Assembly: GCF_001888185.1 (NCBI RefSeq)
Contig: NZ_CP016366.1
Location: 62,001 to 126,000, forward strand
DNA: 64,000 nucleotides
Source: Phaeobacter porticola
GTDB lineage: Bacteria > Pseudomonadota > Alphaproteobacteria > Rhodobacterales > Rhodobacteraceae
Reading direction: 5' to 3'
The notes under the pieces are model-generated. The model had not been told where the DNA came from, made no database searches, and saw nothing but the letters and a program-made list of their open reading frames with translations. Shown in pieces: positions 46,841 through 56,207 of the stretch (position 1 is the first letter of the stretch; each line of letters starts with the position of its first letter). Both the position numbers and the translations under genes were made by a program.

Positions 46841-47278
46841 ATGACCAAACAACTCCCGTCGACGGCACGATCCCTGCCCATTGCGCTTATCCGGGCGCGC
46901 GAGGGCGTGATGTCCCCGATCCGCGATATGTTGTCGACGACCGGAATTACCGAACAGCAATGGCGCGTTTTGCGGGTGCTGACAGAGTTCGGTCGGATGG
47001 ACACGAAAACGCTCGCTGACCGCTCAAGCCTTCTGTTCCCAAGCCTGACCCGCATCGCTGCCACATTGCGCGACAAGGGATTGGTGACACAGACCCGTGA
47101 CGACAAAGACCGCCGACGCCAGTTCATCGAGATCACCGCCGATGGACAAAGGATCATCGACGACCGTAGCCCCCAAGCCGCCCAGATCGTGGCAGGGTTC
47201 AAAGAGGCCTTGGGCGAGGACGACTACGAGAGGCTGCTTGATCTTTTGGCGCGCCTTGATCCCGGTGCCAACTCTTAG
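46841..47278 (+). CDS. hpaR: HpaR, MarR-family repressor of homoprotocatechuate catabolism
   Basis: The 145-residue protein has the HpaR N terminus (ARSLPIALIRAREGVMSPIR) and a MarR winged helix (TEQQWRVLRVLTEFGRMDTK and DDKDRRRQFIEIT). It is divergent from the hpa operon, as in E. coli where HpaR represses the meta operon until the aromatic acid is present. Its stop overlaps by four bases the stop of the convergent UPF0261 gene. Confidence 0.92.
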   Translation: MTKQLPSTARSLPIALIRAREGVMSPIRDMLSTTGITEQQWRVLRVLTEFGRMDTKTLADRSSLLFPSLTRIAATLRDKGLVTQTRDDKDRRRQFIEITADGQRIIDDRSPQAAQIVAGFKEALGEDDYERLLDLLARLDPGANS

Positions 47279-48507
47279 GTCTTCACCGTGCCATCGGCAC
47301 ACCACCCATCGAAAATATCGAGCGCTTTGTCGGCAAATGCCGCGTCATTGATATGGCACGAAATCCGATGCGCCGTGACGTTGGCCGGCAATGTCGCCTC
47401 AATCTCGGCCAAGAACTCCGCAAGACCTTCAGCGTTGTGGAGATCAGCGCCTTCGCGATCCCATTCACCCAAGCCATCTTCTGGCAAAATCAACTCGACA
47501 GGGCCCTTCGCCTCAGCCAACCGTTCGCAGTGGGCGCGGGCGACCATTTTGCGTTCGTCCGCCTCCAAAACGATCGATGTCAAAAGGCGGTTGTGTTCAT
47601 GCTTGAGGTGATTATCCCACTTTGCCGCCATCGGTTGCCAGCCAACGACATCCACGAGGTCATAACATCCGGGGGCTACGATCTGTGGCGTGCCGCTCTT
47701 GCCCGCGTTGGTCAATCGGTCTTCGCCCGCAGAAATGCTGGACCCGTTGACGAAATTCCCCAATTCCTGCGTGCAAAGATCGAACACACAGGCAAAGGCG
47801 CCCTGCCCCGCAAGGCTCTCAAACGCCCGCCCGCCCATGCCAGTGGCGTGGAATACGGCAACTTCAAAGCCGCGTTCTTCTAGCGCGGGCTTCAGCGGAA
47901 TCACGTATTTCAGCGCGGATGTGCCCAGCGACATCATCCCGATCAGCGGCTTGTCAGGGTCAGGCAACTGCACGGCGCGCGCGGCACCCAGCACGGCACC
48001 CGCCGCTTGGCTGAGGGAGGCCTTGCAGACGGAGTTCAACCCGTAAAGCCCACCAGCCCAAAGGATCATCTGCGTATCCGCCGCCAAGCGTTCGGTCGGG
48101 ATCAGCGGTGAGAATGAAACGGTCGATACGATATACTTTGGCACCCCCAAAGGCAGCGCCGACGCGACATCAAGTGCCAGATCGGTGCCCATGGTCCCGC
48201 CAAGAACAATCATGCCGTCATATGCACCCTCGGCATACAACCGCGCCGCCAACAAGCTCGCGCCTTTGGCCATAATCTGCATCGCGTGGTTCTCATCGCC
48301 ACTGTCGATTGCCGCCTGGATCGAACTTCCGCCCTCGCCCGCAACATCGTGTTTGGAATAATCGCAAGGCTTTGACGGGTCGCCCAACACCGACACATCC
48401 ATCGTGATCACCGCACCGCCTTGATCACGGATCACACCATCCAAGAACCCCAATTCGTCGTCCTTGGTGTCGTAGGTGCCGATCACCAGAATGGTTCTAT
48501 CGCTCAT
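47275..48507 (-). CDS. Tm-1-like ATP-binding (UPF0261) protein
   Basis: From ATG 48507 the product is 410 residues and starts ILVIGTYDTKDDELGFL, the signature of UPF0261/Tm-1-like proteins. A glycine-rich nucleotide-site motif (VLGGTMGTDLALDVA) and the late PGCYDLVDVVGW segment agree. Family members are often encoded with catabolic or transport genes, but their reaction is not settled. The start overlaps the aldehyde dehydrogenase stop (ATGA); it is the last gene of the tct operon. Confidence 0.85.
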   Translation of the reverse strand: MSDRTILVIGTYDTKDDELGFLDGVIRDQGGAVITMDVSVLGDPSKPCDYSKHDVAGEGGSSIQAAIDSGDENHAMQIMAKGASLLAARLYAEGAYDGMIVLGGTMGTDLALDVASALPLGVPKYIVSTVSFSPLIPTERLAADTQMILWAGGLYGLNSVCKASLSQAAGAVLGAARAVQLPDPDKPLIGMMSLGTSALKYVIPLKPALEERGFEVAVFHATGMGGRAFESLAGQGAFACVFDLCTQELGNFVNGSSISAGEDRLTNAGKSGTPQIVAPGCYDLVDVVGWQPMAAKWDNHLKHEHNRLLTSIVLEADERKMVARAHCERLAEAKGPVELILPEDGLGEWDREGADLHNAEGLAEFLAEIEATLPANVTAHRISCHINDAAFADKALDIFDGWCADGTVKT

Positions 48508-49988
48508 AGCTTGATCCACGCGGTTTTGAGATTGATATACTTTTGAATGGCATGCAGGGATTTGTCCGATCCATTGCCCGATTGCCCAACGCCCCCCAAG
48601 GGCACGGTGCCGTCCGCGCCGCCATAGGTGTTGACGTGCATCACACCCGTGCGAACATCGCGCACCATACGGTGCGCTCGGCTTAGGTTTGATGTCCAAA
48701 CGCCACCCGCCAGCCCGTAAACGGTGGCATTTGCAATCTGCACGGCCTCGTCATCCGTACTAAACGAGGTCACGCCCAACACAGGGCCGAAGACCTCTTT
48801 TTGGGTCAAGGTCGCATCGGGTGTTACGCCGGTCACAATCGTGGGCGCCATGTAATAGCCGCCCGTGTCCTGCAAGATCCGCCCACCCCCCGTGACCACC
48901 TGCCCGCCCTCAGACTGCGCCGTTTCAACGAACCCGAGGTTCTGCTCCAGCTGCACTTCGGAGTTGACCGCACCAATCGCCGTGTCGACCTTCAAAGGGT
49001 CCCCGACGCGCATTGCCTCCGCCGCTTTGGCAACCGCCGCAACGAAATCGTCATGGATCGACGCCTCGACCAACAACCGCGATCCTGCCACACACACCTG
49101 ACCGGAGTTGCGGAAAATACCACCTGCCGCCACCTTCGCGGCCTCGTCCAGATTGGGTGCATCGGCAAAGATGATGTGGGGGGATTTGCCGCCCAACTCC
49201 AGATAAACGCGCTTCATGTTGGATCGCGCGGCATATTCCATCAATCGCCGCCCCGTGCCGCCAGACCCTGTGAAGACAAGCACATCGATGTCCATCGAAA
49301 GTCCCATCGCTTCTCCGACGACTTTGCCTTCACCTGTCACGGCGTTCAGCACGCCGGGCGGCAATCCGGCCTCAAGCGCGAGGTCACACATCTTCATCAA
49401 GGACAGCGACGCGGTTTCGGACGGTTTGAGCACAACCGAGTTGCCTATCGCCAACGCGGGCCCGAGTTTCCATGCGCCGATCATCATCGGGAAATTCCAC
49501 GGGATGATTGCGCCTACAACACCGACGGGTTCTTTGTGGATCATACCCAAAAAATTGGATGGCGTCGGGGCGATCTCGCCGTAAATCTTATCCAGCGCTT
49601 CGGCGTAATAGCGGATGGTGCCCGCCGCGGACCCCGGTTCTGCCTTCAGCGCCATGCCGATTTCAGTGCCGTTGTCGCGCACTCCAAGAACGGCAAGTTC
49701 AAGCGCATTGGCCTCAATCAGGTCAGCCCATTTCATCAACACTTTCTTGCGCGCAGCTGGGGGCTGCCCCGCCCAACGGCGATCTTCAAATGCGGCGCGG
49801 GCGGAAGCGATGGCCGCCTCCATATCTGCAGCGGTGCCCTTGGCTGTGGTGGTCAAAACCTGCCCGTCGATCGGCGATAGAATGTCCATTGTCCCGCCAT
49901 CAGACGCAGGTACATGTTTGCCTTCGATCAGGTGCGAAAACGCGGGAACGGGCTGCGCACGAAGCGCGTCTATCTTGGTCTGGTCCAT
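48504..49988 (-). CDS. Aldehyde dehydrogenase, PuuC/phenylacetaldehyde type
   Basis: The 494-residue enzyme has IIPWNFPMMIGAWK, FTGSGGTGRRL, LELGGKSPHIIFADAP and the catalytic Cys in NSGQVCVAGSRL. It lies in the tct operon and not in the hpa operon. An aryl-acetaldehyde such as 4-hydroxyphenyl- or 3,4-dihydroxyphenylacetaldehyde is a reasonable substrate because the two neighbouring clusters need that step. Sequence alone does not distinguish this from an omega-amino aldehyde. Confidence 0.88.
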   Translation of the reverse strand: MDQTKIDALRAQPVPAFSHLIEGKHVPASDGGTMDILSPIDGQVLTTTAKGTAADMEAAIASARAAFEDRRWAGQPPAARKKVLMKWADLIEANALELAVLGVRDNGTEIGMALKAEPGSAAGTIRYYAEALDKIYGEIAPTPSNFLGMIHKEPVGVVGAIIPWNFPMMIGAWKLGPALAIGNSVVLKPSETASLSLMKMCDLALEAGLPPGVLNAVTGEGKVVGEAMGLSMDIDVLVFTGSGGTGRRLMEYAARSNMKRVYLELGGKSPHIIFADAPNLDEAAKVAAGGIFRNSGQVCVAGSRLLVEASIHDDFVAAVAKAAEAMRVGDPLKVDTAIGAVNSEVQLEQNLGFVETAQSEGGQVVTGGGRILQDTGGYYMAPTIVTGVTPDATLTQKEVFGPVLGVTSFSTDDEAVQIANATVYGLAGGVWTSNLSRAHRMVRDVRTGVMHVNTYGGADGTVPLGGVGQSGNGSDKSLHAIQKYINLKTAWIKL

Positions 49989-49993
49989 GGGTC

Positions 49994-51511
49994 CTACCGT
50001 GTTTGGCTGTCGTGCATATCGTGATCCTCTTCGGGCTCATGGGCGCGGTATTCTTTGACAAGGGTGCGCACATGCAGTGCCAGAACCAAGAGGATGATCA
50101 CGAACAGGATGAAGGTGATGGGCCGGTCAATCATATCGAGCGGCGAATTGAGGCGCGGCGTCGCGGAACGCAGTTTGACCTCCATGATACCGCCCAAGAC
50201 CATGCCAAGGATGATCGGCACAATCGGCAGGTTCAGTCGCTTGAGGATCAGGCCCAAAACGCCGAACGCCGCGGAAATCATGCAATCCGTCAGCGAATTG
50301 CGCAGCGAGTAGACCCCGACAAAAGACAAGATCAGGATCATCACACCAAGGAACCGTGTCGGCACGCGAATGATCTTGGTCAGCAGGTTCGTCGAGAACA
50401 GCAAGAACACCATCACAATAACATTTAACGCGATCAGCGCGAAATAGAGGCCATAGACCAGATCGATATTGTTCTGGAACAGTTGCGGGCCGGGGATGAC
50501 GTTATGCACGTAAAACACCGACAGCATCATCGCGGTCAACGCCTCGCCAGGGATGCCAAGCGCCAGCAACGGGATCATCGCGGCGGCAGGCACCGCGTTG
50601 TTGGCGGCCTCTGATGCGATCAGACCTTCGGGGGAGCCTTTGCCGAACTTGTCGGGATCCTTGGATGTTTTCTGGGCGTAGGTATAGCTCATGAATTGGG
50701 CCGTAAACTCGCCCGTGCCGGGGATCATCCCAAGGATTACACCAAAACCGGACGCAACGGTTGCCACGCGTTTGTGCTTCATCAACTCGCGAAGACCAAC
50801 CGACATCCGCCCCTTTACTGGCTTTGCGTCAGGGCTGCCATCAGAGTCGGTCAGAAGAAAAAACGCTTGGCTGAGGGCGAAAAGCCCGAGCACCACCACG
50901 ATCAGGTTTACGCCGGAACTCAGGAATGAATACCCGAACGTATAGCGCTGCGTGTAGGTCACCGCGTCCAGCCCGATCGTCTGCAAAAAGATGCCAAACA
51001 TCGCGAGCATTCCGGCGGCAAAAATCTGCCCGCGATGCGCAAGGATCACAAGGATGACGCCCAGAAGTGCTGCCAGAAAAATCTCGCGCGAGCCGAACAT
51101 CGGCGCAATCCACGCAAGAACGGGTGACAGCAGGATCAGGCAGAGAATGCCAAAAATACCGCCCCAAAAGGATGCGGAATAGGCCAGTGATAGGGCACGG
51201 TGCCCTTCGCCATTTTCTGTCATTGGGTAACCGTCATAAGACGTGAGCGCATTCACCGCCGTGCCCGGTGTGTTGATCAGGATCGCGGGAATCGCGCCGC
51301 CATACATTGACGAGCCATAAATCCCCAACAGCATCGTCAGCCCGACAATCGGATCAAGCGAGAAGGTCGCGGGCAGCAGGATCGCAATGGCAACCGCAGG
51401 GCCAACACCGGGAATCGCGCCGATGATCACACCGCCGATGGACCCCACAAGCAACGCGAGCATCACATCCCAGCGTGCCAACATCTCAAGGCCAAGAAGA
51501 ACATTTTCCAT
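49994..51511 (-). CDS. tctA: Tripartite tricarboxylate transporter large membrane subunit TctA
   Basis: The 505-residue protein has about eleven or twelve hydrophobic segments and the TctA motifs GAIPGVGPAVAIAILLPATF and YGGAIPAILINTPGTAVNAL near the N terminus, with the pseudo-repeat GMIPGTGEFTAQFMSY around residue 265. It moves a carboxylate across the inner membrane using the cation gradient together with TctB and TctC. Confidence 0.93.
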   Translation of the reverse strand: MENVLLGLEMLARWDVMLALLVGSIGGVIIGAIPGVGPAVAIAILLPATFSLDPIVGLTMLLGIYGSSMYGGAIPAILINTPGTAVNALTSYDGYPMTENGEGHRALSLAYSASFWGGIFGILCLILLSPVLAWIAPMFGSREIFLAALLGVILVILAHRGQIFAAGMLAMFGIFLQTIGLDAVTYTQRYTFGYSFLSSGVNLIVVVLGLFALSQAFFLLTDSDGSPDAKPVKGRMSVGLRELMKHKRVATVASGFGVILGMIPGTGEFTAQFMSYTYAQKTSKDPDKFGKGSPEGLIASEAANNAVPAAAMIPLLALGIPGEALTAMMLSVFYVHNVIPGPQLFQNNIDLVYGLYFALIALNVIVMVFLLFSTNLLTKIIRVPTRFLGVMILILSFVGVYSLRNSLTDCMISAAFGVLGLILKRLNLPIVPIILGMVLGGIMEVKLRSATPRLNSPLDMIDRPITFILFVIILLVLALHVRTLVKEYRAHEPEEDHDMHDSQTR

Positions 51512-51524
51512 CGCTCGGATCCGA

Positions 51525-52064
51525 TCAGAAATAAGTCAGCATGATTTGGCGCAACCCGTCTGGCAGCGCCTCATAGATACGTCCCGCCGGTAGGTTCACC
51601 CTCAGCAGGGTCTTGAACAGCAAAACGACCACAAACGAAGATGCGATGGCTGCACCGATCATTTTGGCGCTGCGATATCCGACACGAAGGCAAAGCAGCA
51701 CGGCGAACAAGACCGTCGTGGGCAGATACCCCGCATAAGGAACCGCCGCGGCATAGGCGATAAACCAACCGGCGTATTCAACAGATTTGACCCAGTGCCA
51801 AACCTCGCCCCAACGACCGCTGAGACGTTCAGAAAGGGCGGAGCCAAGAAGGTGAAACCCAGCGAACCCTGTCATCGCAATCAGCGATATGGCGGGCCAA
51901 AAGCGTGGTTGTGCCACAAGTTTCCCGCGCGATTGATAGGCGGTCTGCTCAAACAGTTGCGACAACAGGAAGACTGAGAAAACAAGCACAACCCACGCGA
52001 ACACGATGTCCCCGGGGCGGCGGTAGCGTTTGAATAATGATTGAAGCGTTTTGACGCGCGACAT
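51525..52064 (-). CDS. tctB: Tripartite tricarboxylate transporter small membrane subunit TctB
   Basis: The 179-residue subunit from ATG 52064 has four hydrophobic segments (IVFAWVVLVFSVFLLSQLF, FWPAISLIAMTGFAGFHLLG, GWFIAYAAAVPYAGYLPTTVL and MIGAAIASSFVVVLLF). It lies between tctC and tctA, the normal order. Sequence similarity in TctB is low, so position and topology carry the call. Confidence 0.87.
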   Translation of the reverse strand: MSRVKTLQSLFKRYRRPGDIVFAWVVLVFSVFLLSQLFEQTAYQSRGKLVAQPRFWPAISLIAMTGFAGFHLLGSALSERLSGRWGEVWHWVKSVEYAGWFIAYAAAVPYAGYLPTTVLFAVLLCLRVGYRSAKMIGAAIASSFVVVLLFKTLLRVNLPAGRIYEALPDGLRQIMLTYF

Positions 52065-52124
52065 GGCCAGCCCCCTAGAAGAATAGAAAAGGTCGGGCGA
52101 CAAAAGCCGCCCGACCGTTAGGTT

Positions 52125-53069
52125 TTACTCAGCGAGCATCGCTTCGATGCCGGCCATCGTTTCGATGTCCTTTTCGATCTGCGTGACAACCTCGGCGGCG
52201 GGCTGCCAGTAGACCAACGCACCAGTTTCAGCGGCCAACGTCTGCGCGCGCTCAGACATCATTGTCTGTTCAGCAACGGCGCTGATCTTGTCTTGAATGT
52301 CCTGCGGTGTGTCCGCGTGGACGAACAGACCGTTCCAAAGTGCCACGTCAAGATTTGGCGCGAGCTCAGCCACGGTTGGTGCGTCAGGTGTCAGGCCAAT
52401 CCGCTCTGCGCCGATGGAGGCCAGTACGGTCACATCGTCGAGGCAAGGCAGGATCAGCTGCAATGTTGTATTGATCACGTCCACATCGCCAGAGGCCAAC
52501 GTGTTGCAATCCAGCGCATCAAAGGCCGCGTCAGCCGCATAGGAAAAACCCATTTCGCTGGCCAAACCAAAGGTCACCTGCGTTGGAACCAATGGCGCAC
52601 CGAAGTGACCAAGCACGACATCATTGTCCGCTGCGTGAGCGGCCAGTTCTTCCATTGTCGCGTAGGGGGCATTGCCGCTTGTAGCGATGACAAACGGATA
52701 GGTCAGGAAGTTGCCAAGAGGCACAAAGGGATCAGGGTTCAGCTCAGGAATGCCGATCTGCGGACCCACAACAGGGATCGCGATGATGAAGGACCCGATT
52801 GTGTAACCATCAGCCGGCGCGTTTGCGACTTCGATTGCGCCGGGGAATGGGCCACCGCCTCCACCTGGCTTGTTCACAACAGCCGTTGGCACGCCGTACG
52901 TTTCGGAAAAATCCTCGGCGATCATGCGCGTCAGCACGTCTTCCAGATCACCCGGAGGCCACGGCACAACAAACTCGACCGGCTTCTCTGGGTATTCCGC
53001 TTGCGCGGACCCTGCGACGGCAGCCAGCGCAAGCGCCATAGCTGTGACCGATTTTGTAAACTTCGACAT
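52125..53069 (-). CDS. tctC: Tripartite tricarboxylate transporter binding protein TctC
   Basis: The 314-residue periplasmic binding protein has a signal peptide ending in SAQA and the TctC/Bug start YPEKPVEFVVPWPPGDLEDV, then VVNKPGGGGGPFPGAIEVANA. An aspartate-rich ligand site is likely, and aromatic or aliphatic carboxylates are usual ligands. It is the first gene of the operon. An inverted repeat just upstream points to control by the divergent IclR protein. Confidence 0.92.
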   Translation of the reverse strand: MSKFTKSVTAMALALAAVAGSAQAEYPEKPVEFVVPWPPGDLEDVLTRMIAEDFSETYGVPTAVVNKPGGGGGPFPGAIEVANAPADGYTIGSFIIAIPVVGPQIGIPELNPDPFVPLGNFLTYPFVIATSGNAPYATMEELAAHAADNDVVLGHFGAPLVPTQVTFGLASEMGFSYAADAAFDALDCNTLASGDVDVINTTLQLILPCLDDVTVLASIGAERIGLTPDAPTVAELAPNLDVALWNGLFVHADTPQDIQDKISAVAEQTMMSERAQTLAAETGALVYWQPAAEVVTQIEKDIETMAGIEAMLAE

Positions 53070-53087
53070 TTCGTTCTCCCTTGCAGT

Positions 53088-53104
53088 GGTTCATATATTG
53101 AACC
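53088..53104. promoter_or_regulatory. IclR operator candidate
   Basis: GGTTCATATATTGAACC consists of perfect 6-bp arms around five bases, located 19 bases before tctC and about 80 bases before the divergent iclR-type gene. Its size fits IclR-family operators; binding is inferred. Confidence 0.6.
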
Positions 53105-53184
53105 GTTGTTCTGTAAAAAAGGTTGCCTTGTTAATTATCCTGTGTCAAACTTTTTTATCCCAAGCTGGAAAGGGTTCCCTTGAA

Positions 53185-53994
53185 ATGTCGTCCGTGACCA
53201 AAGCACTTGATCTTCTCTGCCACTTCTCTGCCGCGCGTGCCGAGATCGGGCTGTCGCAGTTGTGCCGGATCGCAAAACGCGACAAGGCGACGACCTATCG
53301 CCACCTTCAGGCGCTTGAAATTTCAGGGTTTATTGAACAGAACCCATCAACCAAACAGTACCGCCTCGGGCCTGCCGTGCTACAACTTGCACAGACCCGC
53401 GAGGCAACAGTCCCGCGCAAGGCAAGCACCGAGGAGCCCCTACTCGACCTCGCTGAAACGACAGGTGAGACAGCGCACGTTACGGTTCTGTCGGGTACTA
53501 AAGTCTACGGTTTGGCATCCTGCGATTCGCCCCGACATGGCACCCGCGCGATCATCGACATTGATACGTTTCCGCTTCATGCCACCGCATCCGGCCTGTG
53601 CGCGCTTGCATTCGGCCCCGAAGACTTGATGGACACGGCGCTGGCCGATCTCACGACATTCACGCAAACAACGGCGACCACCCCGGACACTTTGAAAGAG
53701 GCCGTTCAAGCGATCCGTCAAACCGGCTTCGGGCGCGCAATGCGCACCTATGAGGTAGAGATCGAGGGCCTCTCTGCACCCCTGTTCGACCAAACCGGAC
53801 AGTACGCAGGTGCAGTGTCCGTCGCCAGTGTTGCGACGCGGTTCACACCCGAACTGGAACGCACCATCAAAGAACACTTGATGATCGCGAGCCGCGACAT
53901 CAGCCACAACTGGGGTGGCACCATCCCAAGCGAAATCGAAGGCCTCTGGGCCAATTCAATCACCGCTCGCCATGCATTGGAATCCACATCATGA
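53185..53994 (+). CDS. IclR-family transcription regulator
   Basis: The 269-residue regulator has an N-terminal winged helix (residues 1-65; SQLCRIAKRDKATTYRHLQAL) and an IclR effector domain (ETAHVTVLSGTKVYGLAS, FPLHATASGLCALAF, GAVSVASVATRFTPE). It is divergent from tctCBA and overlaps the following aminotransferase gene by four bases, so it may control both directions and respond to an aromatic or keto acid. Confidence 0.9.
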   Translation: MSSVTKALDLLCHFSAARAEIGLSQLCRIAKRDKATTYRHLQALEISGFIEQNPSTKQYRLGPAVLQLAQTREATVPRKASTEEPLLDLAETTGETAHVTVLSGTKVYGLASCDSPRHGTRAIIDIDTFPLHATASGLCALAFGPEDLMDTALADLTTFTQTTATTPDTLKEAVQAIRQTGFGRAMRTYEVEIEGLSAPLFDQTGQYAGAVSVASVATRFTPELERTIKEHLMIASRDISHNWGGTIPSEIEGLWANSITARHALESTS

Positions 53995-55346
53995 AAGACT
54001 CAAACTTCCTCAAAGAGAACAACGGCCGCCTGATGTGGCATCCGATGACGTCGCCCAAAGACAGCATCGACAATCCGCCGAAAATCATCACCGGATCTGG
54101 CGGCGTCAGCATCACTGACATCGACGGGCACACAGTCGTTGATGGCGTGGGTGGCCTCTGGAACGTGAACCTTGGCTATTCGTGCCAGCCCGTCAAAGAC
54201 GCGATGGCCGCGCAGCTTGATAAGCTGCCCTACTATTCAACCTTCCGTGGAACCTCCAACGACGTCGCGATTGAGCTGTCCTATGAGCTGTCCGAATTCT
54301 TCGAGCCCGACGGCCTGTCGCGCGCGTTCTTTACATCCGGCGGGTCGGACTCAGTTGAAACCGCCCTGCGCCTTGCGCGCCAGTACCACAAACTGCGCGG
54401 TGAAGAGGGTCGCACGAAATTCCTGAGCCTCAAGAAAGGCTACCACGGCACCCACATCGGCGGGGCCTCGGTCAACGGCAACGCGAACTTCCGCACGGCT
54501 TATGAGCCACTCTTACCGGGCTGTTATCACATCCCTGCCCCCTATACCTACCGCAACCCCTTCAACGAAACCGATCCGGAAAAACTGGCGCATCTGTGCG
54601 TGCAAGCGTTGGAGGACGAAATCGCGTTCCAAGGAGCCAGCACAATCGCCGCCATGATCATGGAGCCGATCCTTGGCGCAGGTGGCGTGATCCCACCCCA
54701 TAAATCCTTCGCGCCGATGGTGCAGGACATCTGCAACCGTCACGGCATATTGCTGATCACAGATGAGGTCATCACGGCGTATGGGCGCACGGGCGCATGG
54801 TCCGGCGCGCGGCTCTGGGGCATCCAGCCTGACATGATGTGCACCGCCAAGGCGATCACCAACGGCTACTTCCCGTTTGGCGCCCTGATGCTCGGTCACC
54901 GCGTGGTTGACGTTTTCGAGGACAACCCCGACGCCAAGATAGGCCATGGCTACACCTATTCCGGGCACCCTGTCGGGGCGGCCGCCGCACTTGCCTGTCT
55001 GCAAGAAACCAAACGCCTGAACGTGATCGAAAACGCCGCCGCACGGGGAACGCAACTGTTCGACGGCGCCAAGGCGCTGATGGCGAAATACGATATCATT
55101 GGCGATGTTCGCGGGGGCCATGGCCTGATGACTGCAATCGAAATGGTGGCAGACCGCGCCACCAAGAAGCCGATCGATGCAGGCACAGCGCAGATCGTCC
55201 AAGACGTCGCCTATGAAAATGGCGCGATGGTGCGCGTGTCTGGCCCCAACCTCATTCTGTCGCCGCCATTGGTGCTGACGGAAAATGACGCAACCATCAT
55301 ACTAACCGCACTCGACGCAGGCTTTGCCGCCGCAAGCAAAGGGTAA
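53991..55346 (+). CDS. Class III omega-aminotransferase
   Basis: The 451-residue PLP enzyme has the acceptor-site start NNGRLMWHPMT, FTSGGSDSVETALRLARQYH, KKGYHGTHIGGASVNG, ITDEVITAYGRTG and the Schiff-base Lys287 in CTAKAITNGYFPFGA. Relatives transfer amino groups from beta-alanine, taurine or aryl-alkyl amines to pyruvate. Here it could deaminate the aromatic amine formed by the decarboxylase to the aryl-acetaldehyde. Confidence 0.88.
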   Translation: MKDSNFLKENNGRLMWHPMTSPKDSIDNPPKIITGSGGVSITDIDGHTVVDGVGGLWNVNLGYSCQPVKDAMAAQLDKLPYYSTFRGTSNDVAIELSYELSEFFEPDGLSRAFFTSGGSDSVETALRLARQYHKLRGEEGRTKFLSLKKGYHGTHIGGASVNGNANFRTAYEPLLPGCYHIPAPYTYRNPFNETDPEKLAHLCVQALEDEIAFQGASTIAAMIMEPILGAGGVIPPHKSFAPMVQDICNRHGILLITDEVITAYGRTGAWSGARLWGIQPDMMCTAKAITNGYFPFGALMLGHRVVDVFEDNPDAKIGHGYTYSGHPVGAAAALACLQETKRLNVIENAAARGTQLFDGAKALMAKYDIIGDVRGGHGLMTAIEMVADRATKKPIDAGTAQIVQDVAYENGAMVRVSGPNLILSPPLVLTENDATIILTALDAGFAAASKG

Positions 55347-55349
55347 ATC

Positions 55350-56207
55350 ATGTCTGACAACTACGTCGCTCTCTTGGGCACCAAAGGAGGGCCATCGATC
55401 CGCCCCGGATCGTCAATGCCAACGTCCAATTTGTTCGTGATGAACGGCCAACATATCGTCGTGGACTGCGCCCTTGGCGTGACGCGCGGGCTGGTCGATC
55501 AGGGATTTATCCTGAAAGACCTATCCACGATCTTGATCAGCCACCTGCATTCTGACCACTACCTCGAGCTCGGACCTCTGATCCACACCGCGTGGTGTTC
55601 GGGCCTGACAACGGTGGTCGATATCTACGGCCCCGAGGGCATCCAGGACCATTGGGATGGTTTCGTCGCCTCGATGAAGGCCGACATTGATTTGCGGATC
55701 GTGGATGACGGGCGTGATGATTTGCGCGATTTCGTGCGCGTCCATGTGATCGACGAAGGCACGGTGCTTGAACGGGATGGGTTAACCATTACCGCCATCC
55801 GCTCCGAGCACCCCCCGTTGATCGACTGCTTCGCGTTCTCTTTCAAAACGGCCGATCACCATGCGGTGTTTTCCGGCGACACTGCCCCGATCAAGGCGCT
55901 TGAGGAGTTCTCGCGCGGGGCCGATCTGCTGATCCACGAGGCGATGCTTAAATCCGCCCTGCCCTCGTTGCTTGAACGGATCGGCAATGGCAGTGACAAA
56001 CTGATGGCCCACTGGCTGCGCTCGCACACCTTTGCCCATGACGCGGCGATCACGGCGGCGAATGCGGGTGTCAAACGCTTGGCCTTGTCACACTTGATCC
56101 CGTCCGATGATCCGACCTATGGCCCGAAAGACTGGCAAGACGCCTGCGCAGATCATTACGACGGTGAGCTGATCGTCGGCCACGACGGCATCCGTATCGA
56201 GTTATGA
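55350..56207 (+). CDS. Metallo-beta-lactamase-fold hydrolase
   Basis: The 285-residue cytoplasmic protein has the zinc motif HLHSDH (65-70), SGDT around residue 170-177 and a C-terminal SHLIP, in an RNase Z/arylsulfatase-like layout. It is co-transcribed with the flanking aminotransferases (overlap of four bases with the next). An ester, lactone, sulfate ester or phosphate ester of the pathway substrate is conceivable; the sequence does not decide. Confidence 0.8.
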   Translation: MSDNYVALLGTKGGPSIRPGSSMPTSNLFVMNGQHIVVDCALGVTRGLVDQGFILKDLSTILISHLHSDHYLELGPLIHTAWCSGLTTVVDIYGPEGIQDHWDGFVASMKADIDLRIVDDGRDDLRDFVRVHVIDEGTVLERDGLTITAIRSEHPPLIDCFAFSFKTADHHAVFSGDTAPIKALEEFSRGADLLIHEAMLKSALPSLLERIGNGSDKLMAHWLRSHTFAHDAAITAANAGVKRLALSHLIPSDDPTYGPKDWQDACADHYDGELIVGHDGIRIEL

